Below are positions 35,986-40,571 of a DNA stretch of 40,571 bases, one piece after another. Numbering within the stretch: position 1 is the first letter of the stretch; each line of letters begins with the position of its first letter. The position numbers and the translations under genes were made by a program. Location: NCBI GenBank assembly GCA_946413815.1, contig CAMKMD010000037.1, positions 1-40,571 on the forward strand, written 5' to 3'. The notes under the pieces were generated by a model that was not told where the DNA came from, did not search any database, and saw only the letters and a program-made list of their open reading frames with translations. This DNA is from an uncultured Ruminococcus sp. GTDB lineage: Bacteria > Bacillota > Clostridia > Oscillospirales > Ruminococcaceae.

Positions 35986-37134
35986 TCAGCCGGAAATATG
36001 CTCCCTGACATACTCTCTTGCAAGTCTGTCAGCTTCCATAACGTCCTCGTAGGAGCGTATATCAGAGGGTGCGAAATGTTCAGGAACAGAAGAAACTATC
36101 TCTCCGATATCGATAAACTGTATCTCGTCATTGAGGAAAGCACGTACTGCTTCTTCGTTTGCTGAATTTACAAGGCAGGGGTATGCTCCGCCGAGAGTGA
36201 TCGCCTTTATCGCTGTTCCAAGGCATTTGAAGGTCTCTATATCAGGCTTTGCAAATGTCAGCGTTCCGTAGTCGGTCAGAGAGAGGCGCCTTGTCGGGCA
36301 TTCCATTCTGTCGGGATAGAGCAGGGCGTACTGTATGGGTATTTTCATATCCGGCACACCGAGCTGTGCTATGACTGAGAAGTCATTGTACTCGACTGCT
36401 GAATGGATAACGCTCTGACGGTGAACGATTATCTCTATCTGGTCGGGACGGAGGTCGAAGAGCCATCTTGCCTCGATGAATTCAAGGCCCTTGTTCATAA
36501 GAGTTGCGGAGTCTATGGTTATCTTGGCACCCATATCCCAGTTGGGATGTTTCAGTGCTTGAGCCTTGGTGACTGTCCTGAGCTGGTCGTAGCTCCAGCC
36601 GAAGAAGGGGCCGCCCGAGGCTGTAAGCAGTATCTTGCTGAGCTGCTCACGTTTGTTGCCCTGAAGGCACTGGAATATAGCCGAATGCTCGCTGTCTATA
36701 GGGTAAATTTTCACGCCCTTCTCTTCCGCAAGGGACATTACGAGCTCTCCGCCTGCCACAAGTGTCTCCTTGTTGGCGAGAGCTACATCTTTTCCGGCGT
36801 TAATTGCTGTAAGCGTCGGCAGAAGTCCCACCATACCGACTACGGAATTAAGGACGATATCGTTCTCCTCAAGAGCGGCTATCTTACAGAGTCCTTCCAT
36901 TCCGCAGAGCACCTCCGTATCGGTATCCGCAAGGCGCTGTCTCAGATCGACGTACTTCTCCTCGCTGTATATACCGACGTATTTCGGATGGAATTTTCTT
37001 GCCTGTTCTTCAAGAAGCTGTACACTGCTGTGGGCTGCAAGCGCAACTATCTCAAAGCCATGTTTTTCGCAGACCTCCAGTGACTGAGTGCCAATAGAAC
37101 CAGTGCTTCCCAGTATAGAAACCTTTTTACTCAT
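35986..37134 (-). CDS. dxr: 1-deoxy-D-xylulose 5-phosphate reductoisomerase
   Basis: A 382-residue NADPH-dependent enzyme making MEP, the committed step of the MEP pathway and the target of fosmidomycin. The nucleotide loop is ILGSTGSIGTQSLEV. Metal and substrate motifs are LANKETLVAGGELV and PIDSEHSAIFQCL; ASGGPFFGW is the flexible active-site loop. Length is normal. A 103-nt gap with a long hairpin separates it from cdsA. Confidence 0.98.
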   Translation of the reverse strand: MSKKVSILGSTGSIGTQSLEVCEKHGFEIVALAAHSSVQLLEEQARKFHPKYVGIYSEEKYVDLRQRLADTDTEVLCGMEGLCKIAALEENDIVLNSVVGMVGLLPTLTAINAGKDVALANKETLVAGGELVMSLAEEKGVKIYPIDSEHSAIFQCLQGNKREQLSKILLTASGGPFFGWSYDQLRTVTKAQALKHPNWDMGAKITIDSATLMNKGLEFIEARWLFDLRPDQIEIIVHRQSVIHSAVEYNDFSVIAQLGVPDMKIPIQYALLYPDRMECPTRRLSLTDYGTLTFAKPDIETFKCLGTAIKAITLGGAYPCLVNSANEEAVRAFLNDEIQFIDIGEIVSSVPEHFAPSDIRSYEDVMEADRLAREYVREHISG

Positions 37135-37169
37135 ATTATTATCCCCCTAAGTGATATTATGAACAAAAG

Positions 37170-37231
37170 CCTGATAAAATGCGAAAGGGACTACCCGTAT
37201 GTCACGTTTAGCCCTTTCATGAAATATCAGG
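37170..37231 (-). promoter_or_regulatory. 62-nt two-stem hairpin between cdsA and dxr
   Basis: Read on the minus strand, CCTGATA pairs with TATCAGG at the base. Then comes an internal loop of five bases on each side, an inner stem TGAAAGGG/CCCTTTCG with CTA/TAG continuing past a bulged T, and a loop of about 15 nt. A short CTTTTG follows. The T run is too poor for a strong terminator, so a partial terminator, a processing site or a regulatory RNA element are all possible. Confidence 0.5.
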
Positions 37232-37237
37232 TCGATT

Positions 37238-38104
37238 TTAAAACTGTATCCTGGCAGCCAGCAGTCCGTGCACAAGGACTACAAAGGCATAGAATAAAGG
37301 CAGCACAAAAAGGACGCTGTCAAAGCGATCCATGATGCCGCCGTGTCCGGGCATTATATTGCCGTAATCCTTTATACCCACCTGACGCTTTATCATCGAT
37401 GCAGAAAGATCGCCAAGTGTTCCAATGACTGCACAAACTCCACCGAGGATGAATGCAAACAGCACCTGGGATAACTCAAAACCGTTGTGTATACAGAAGG
37501 CTATGGAGTAAACTATCCCTGTTGTCACTATGCCCCCGATAAAACCTTCTACGGTCTTCTTCGGGCTTATCTCGGGACAGAGCTTATGCTTTCCTATGGT
37601 CACGCCGGTAAAGTAAGCGCCTGTATCGGCTATCCACGCTCCGCAGAGCGCCATTATCAGGTAGAAAAGGCCTGAGCGACGGTCAAGGAGTATTGCAGTT
37701 GACATTGACTGAGGCACCATTATCATCACCGCAAGGGCAAAGAACGCCTGCTCGCAGCGTATCTCTTTATGCTTCCTGAGCCATACGAAGAATACGGCAA
37801 AGGTACACAGAAGCGTAACGGCTAGTATAGCTGCCGGTGTGAAAACAGATGGCTTCTGTACGTTCATGGTTTCATCCTTGACGAAGTATACAGAATACAG
37901 CATCGGTACAGCGATACCGCATATCTCAACTACAGCAAGAAGGCCCTTGTGCGAATCGAGTTTCGCGGCTCTGAGCAGTTCAAACAGCATCATGGCCGAT
38001 ATAGCAGATACTGCGATGGGTAGTACGACAGTGCTGTGCATATAAAGCACTGCTAAAAGTATAACGATACCGACAGCAGCAGAAATGATACGTGTACGCA
38101 TCAC
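37238..38104 (-). CDS. cdsA: phosphatidate cytidylyltransferase (CDP-diglyceride synthase)
   Basis: A 288-residue integral membrane enzyme, with about eight hydrophobic segments, that makes CDP-diacylglycerol from phosphatidate and CTP. The C-terminal family signature is complete: SASMIKRQVGIKDYGNIMP followed by GHGGIMDRFDS, with metal-binding aspartates. It overlaps uppS by 4 nt. The many polar-free segments and a loop with EISPKKTVEGFIGG match the family. Confidence 0.97.
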   Translation of the reverse strand: MMRTRIISAAVGIVILLAVLYMHSTVVLPIAVSAISAMMLFELLRAAKLDSHKGLLAVVEICGIAVPMLYSVYFVKDETMNVQKPSVFTPAAILAVTLLCTFAVFFVWLRKHKEIRCEQAFFALAVMIMVPQSMSTAILLDRRSGLFYLIMALCGAWIADTGAYFTGVTIGKHKLCPEISPKKTVEGFIGGIVTTGIVYSIAFCIHNGFELSQVLFAFILGGVCAVIGTLGDLSASMIKRQVGIKDYGNIMPGHGGIMDRFDSVLFVLPLFYAFVVLVHGLLAARIQF

Positions 38105-38853
38105 ACACCTCCGAAACGACGGTGCCTGCTGTCAAAGTCTATTAGAGCCTTGTCGAGCTCCTCCGGAGAGAAGTCGGGCCATAGTATGTCAGTAAAATAG
38201 TATTCAGCGTATGCACACTGCCATATAAGGAAGTTGGAAAGGCGCAGCTCGCCGCTGGGACGTATAACAAGATCAACGTCCGGATACCCGGAAGTATAGA
38301 GATGCTCAGATATAGAATCCTCCGTAATATCCTCAGGCGAAAGAACGCCATCCTTGACCTGCTGGGCAAGAATACGGGCAGAATGAGCTATCTCATCCCT
38401 GCCGCCGTAGTTAACGGCAAGCATGAGTATCATATCGCTGTAACAGGCTGTCTCAGCCTCAACCTTTTCCATCTTGGCACGGATATAATCAGGGAATATG
38501 GTCTTGTCGCCGAGGAATACCATACGCGTCTTCTCAGTCAGAAGCTCCTGTACATCATCCAGGTAGTCGCTGAAAAGTCCCATTATGGTATCGACCTCCT
38601 CCTTAGGACGCTGCCAGTTCTCTGTTGAGAAGGCATAGAAGGAGATATTCTTCAGGCCGATATCCTTGCAGTAACGGACGATCTTGCGGAAGTTCTTTGC
38701 TCCCTCACGGTGGCCGAAGGTACGTGGAAGTCCTCTCTTCTTGGCCCATCTGCCGTTGCCGTCCATAATAAAGCCGACGTGCTGAGGAAAATTCTTGAGC
38801 TCGCTTATACTCTTAGCCGCTTCCTTATTGTCTTTTTTTCCGAAAAGTGCCAT
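38101..38853 (-). CDS. uppS: undecaprenyl diphosphate synthase
   Basis: A 250-residue cis-prenyltransferase that makes the C55 carrier lipid for cell-wall synthesis from IPP. The diphosphate loop MDGNGRWAKKRGLPRTFGH carries the catalytic Asp. SFYAFSTENW and the C-terminal IRPSGELRLSNFLIWQ are family marks. Length is normal. It starts 3 nt after frr and overlaps cdsA, coupling envelope lipid steps. Confidence 0.98.
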   Translation of the reverse strand: MALFGKKDNKEAAKSISELKNFPQHVGFIMDGNGRWAKKRGLPRTFGHREGAKNFRKIVRYCKDIGLKNISFYAFSTENWQRPKEEVDTIMGLFSDYLDDVQELLTEKTRMVFLGDKTIFPDYIRAKMEKVEAETACYSDMILMLAVNYGGRDEIAHSARILAQQVKDGVLSPEDITEDSISEHLYTSGYPDVDLVIRPSGELRLSNFLIWQCAYAEYYFTDILWPDFSPEELDKALIDFDSRHRRFGGV

Positions 38854-38856
38854 AGC

Positions 38857-39411
38857 TTATACCGTCATTATCTCCTTTTCCTTTTCGGCAACGAGCTTAT
38901 CCACTTCTGCGCAGAACTTGTCTGTCTGATCCTGGATCTTCTTCTCGCCGTCCTTGAGATCGTCCTCTGTGATCTCGGAGTTCTTCTTCATGGTCTTGAG
39001 CTTTTCGATAGTATCACGTCTGATGGAACGTACAGCTACCTTGCTGTCTTCACCGATCTTCTTGACACTCTTGCAAAGCTCTTTACGGCGGTCCTCAGTG
39101 AGCTGAGGGAAGGCAAGACGGATAACAGAACCGTCGTTTGTAGGATTGATACCGATATCAGAAGCCTGGATAGCCTTCTCGATATTCTTCAGCTGATTTT
39201 TTTCCCAGGGAGAGATCACAAGAATGCGTCCCTCTGATACGGAAACAGCAGCCATCTGCTGGATGGGTGTGGGAGTTCCCCAGTAATCTACCTGTACCTT
39301 ATCAAGTACAGCAGGGTTTGCTCTGCCTGCACGGATAGTAGCAAGCTCATTAGCAAGAGCATTAAGGCTCTTATTCATCTTGTCCTTCATATTTACGATT
39401 GTTTCATTCAT
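38857..39411 (-). CDS. frr: ribosome recycling factor
   Basis: A 184-residue protein with the tRNA-like two-domain shape that splits post-termination ribosomes with EF-G. The pattern ELATIRAGRANPAVLDKVQVDYWG is diagnostic, followed by PTNDGSVIRLAFPQLTEDRRKEL and the long C-terminal helix. Length is canonical. It lies 45 nt after pyrH with an AGAAAGGA ribosome binding site. Confidence 0.98.
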   Translation of the reverse strand: MNETIVNMKDKMNKSLNALANELATIRAGRANPAVLDKVQVDYWGTPTPIQQMAAVSVSEGRILVISPWEKNQLKNIEKAIQASDIGINPTNDGSVIRLAFPQLTEDRRKELCKSVKKIGEDSKVAVRSIRRDTIEKLKTMKKNSEITEDDLKDGEKKIQDQTDKFCAEVDKLVAEKEKEIMTV

Positions 39412-39456
39412 TGTTATTCATTCCTTTCTGCGCCGTATGGCAGTGTATTTTAGTTG

Positions 39457-40167
39457 TCAGGCCTCATATACGAGAGTTCCGATATCCTCGCCCATTGCTG
39501 CATCGTAGATATTATCAGGGCGGCTCAGGTCGAATACGAGCATCTTCATCTTGTTATCGCGGCAGAGAGCAGCTGCGTTGCTGTCCATTACGCCGAGACC
39601 GCGGCCCATGACCTCAGTAAATGTGAGAGTATCGTACTTCTTTGCATCGTCATACTTATGAGGATCCTTGTCGTATACTCCGTCAACAAGAGTAGCCTTC
39701 AGAAGAACGTCTGCCTGTATTTCGGCAGCTCTGAGTGCTGCGGCTGTATCTGTTGAGAAGAAGGGGTTTCCGGTTCCGCAGCCAAAGATCACTACCCTGC
39801 CCTTGTTGAGGTGGGATACAGCCTTGTTGCGGAGATAAGGCTCAGCTACCTGACGCATAGTAATAGCTGTCTGTACTCTGACATCAACGCCCATATGCTC
39901 GAGGACATCTGCTACAGCAAGAGCGTTCATAGCAGTAGCAAGCATACCGATATGGTCAGCACGGGTCCTGTCCATATTTCCGCTTGATCTGCCTCTCCAG
40001 AAGTTTCCGCCTCCAACAACGACAGCTACCTGTACGCCTGCATCGACACATCTTTTCAGGCTTGAGCAGATGTCAGATATAACATCGAAATCAAGGCCTG
40101 TCTTGTTATCGCCGGCAAGAGCCTCGCCGCTGATCTTGACTAAGATTCTTTTGTATTTAGGTTCCAT
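39457..40167 (-). CDS. pyrH: UMP kinase
   Basis: A 236-residue hexameric UMP kinase of the amino-acid kinase fold, making UDP from UMP and ATP. The ATP-binding KISGEALAG and the [12 protein letters not shown] loop are present. [16 protein letters not shown] and a [20 protein letters not shown] stretch are family marks. It is the first gene of the block in this window; rpsB and tsf, which often precede it in Firmicutes, are not directly upstream, where a promoter and tRNA genes are found instead. Confidence 0.98.
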   Translation of the reverse strand: MEPKYKRILVKISGEALAGDNKTGLDFDVISDICSSLKRCVDAGVQVAVVVGGGNFWRGRSSGNMDRTRADHIGMLATAMNALAVADVLEHMGVDVRVQTAITMRQVAEPYLRNKAVSHLNKGRVVIFGCGTGNPFFSTDTAAALRAAEIQADVLLKATLVDGVYDKDPHKYDDAKKYDTLTFTEVMGRGLGVMDSNAAALCRDNKMKMLVFDLSRPDNIYDAAMGEDIGTLVYEA

Positions 40168-40197
40168 AGTACACCTCTCCTAATTAATACTATGTTT

Positions 40198-40226
40198 ATT
40201 TTACACTAAAAAAGCAATTCTGTAAA
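40198..40226 (-). promoter_or_regulatory. promoter of the pyrH-polC block
   Basis: On the minus strand TTTACA (40221-40226), a 17-nt spacer and TAAAAT (40198-40203) form a sigma-A promoter. The predicted start is about 25 nt before the pyrH ATG, which has an AGGAGAGG ribosome binding site. This marks pyrH as the first gene of its transcript. Confidence 0.75.
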
Positions 40227-40361
40227 GGGGTAAACTCTAAATTCAGCGAAAAACCGTATTTATTTTATTATTTTTACTTTTATTCCGCGATATACATAAT
40301 TCAACATTGATATTCGTCGTGATGCACAAAAATGTTGAAAGTTTATTGTCTTATGATTTTC

Positions 40362-40390
40362 TTGACAAGCCCTTCTCCTTGTGGTATAAT
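40362..40390 (+). promoter_or_regulatory. promoter of the tRNA-Ser cluster
   Basis: TTGACA (40362-40367) and TATAAT (40385-40390) are spaced by 17 nt, a full consensus match, about 33 nt before the first mature tRNA base. Confidence 0.85.
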
Positions 40391-40423
40391 ATAAAAGCTA
40401 AGTCAAGAGATGAAGCACACAAT

Positions 40424-40512
40424 GGAGAGGTATCGAAGCGGTCATAACGAGGCGGTCTTGAAAACCGTTTGACTTAACGGTCACGTGGGTTCGAATCCCA
40501 CCCTCTCCGCCA
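40424..40512 (+). tRNA. tRNA-Ser (anticodon UGA)
   Basis: An 89-nt class II tRNA. Acceptor GGAGAGG pairs with CCTCTCC, with discriminator G and an encoded CCA end. The anticodon loop CTTGAAA gives UGA, reading UCA. The long variable arm (about 40469-40484) and the T-arm GGGTTCGAATCCC are typical of tRNA-Ser. Confidence 0.95.
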
Positions 40513-40519
40513 TATTTTT

Positions 40520-40571
40520 GCGGATTTACCCAAGTGGTGAAGGGGCTCCCCTGCTAAGGGAGTAGGTCGGG
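40520..40571 (+). tRNA. tRNA-Ser (anticodon GCU), partial at window end
   Basis: This begins 7 nt after the previous tRNA. After GCGGATT and TA come the D-arm ACCCAAGTGGTGAAGGGG and an anticodon stem CTCCC/GGGAG enclosing CTGCTAA. The anticodon GCU reads AGC and AGU. The window ends in the variable arm, so the 3' half is missing. Confidence 0.88.

Overview
The window looks like the chromosome of a low-to-moderate-GC Firmicute (Clostridia), most likely a Ruminococcus-type member of the Oscillospiraceae. Three things point there: a secreted protein combining a cohesin-like region with a type I dockerin; the Gram-positive arrangement pyrH-frr-uppS-cdsA-dxr-rseP-ispG-polC with a PolC-type replicase; and a V-type rather than F-type ATPase operon. 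The species cannot be fixed from the sequence alone. I saw no insertion sequence, prophage, CRISPR array or rRNA.

Layout. (1) 59-3579, plus strand: a YtrA-like GntR repressor, an ABC ATPase and a nine-helix permease with a large C-terminal extracytoplasmic domain. (2) 3627-12092, minus strand: a nine-gene V/A-type ATPase operon in the order ntpF-I-K-E-C-G-A-B-D, the order of the Enterococcus hirae Na+-ATPase operon without its last two genes. The proteolipid keeps the Na+-ligand positions of E. hirae NtpK. A consensus sigma-A promoter and an early leader hairpin precede it. (3) 12360-14822, plus strand: an unrecognised two-helix coiled-coil membrane protein and a membrane-anchored protein fusing a solute-binding-like region to a von Willebrand A domain. 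(4) 14889-18235: an unusual regulator (LacI-type sensor, degenerate GGDEF, AraC HTH), divergent from the cohesin/dockerin gene, with an inverted repeat between the two promoters. (5) A tRNA-Pro(CGG) at 18305-18381.

(6) 18460-28473, minus strand: a histidine operon hisZ-G-D-[GNAT]-C-B-H-[flavodoxin]-[exported protein]-A-F-[cytidine deaminase]-[GNAT]-I-E. It encodes every step from PRPP plus ATP to histidine except histidinol-phosphate phosphatase. (7) 28577-40167, minus strand: pyrH, frr, uppS, cdsA, dxr, rseP, rnz (RNase Z), ispG and polC, linking UMP synthesis, ribosome recycling, isoprenoid and phospholipid precursors, membrane proteolysis and replication. A 62-nt bipartite hairpin lies between cdsA and dxr. 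(8) 40424-40571, plus strand: tRNA-Ser(UGA) and the start of tRNA-Ser(GCU).

Most operons have near-consensus sigma-A promoters (TTGACA/17/TATAAT type) and tightly overlapping genes. The less ordinary parts are the VWA/solute-binding pair, the three-part regulator facing the cohesin/dockerin gene, the passenger genes in the histidine operon, and the structured leaders.
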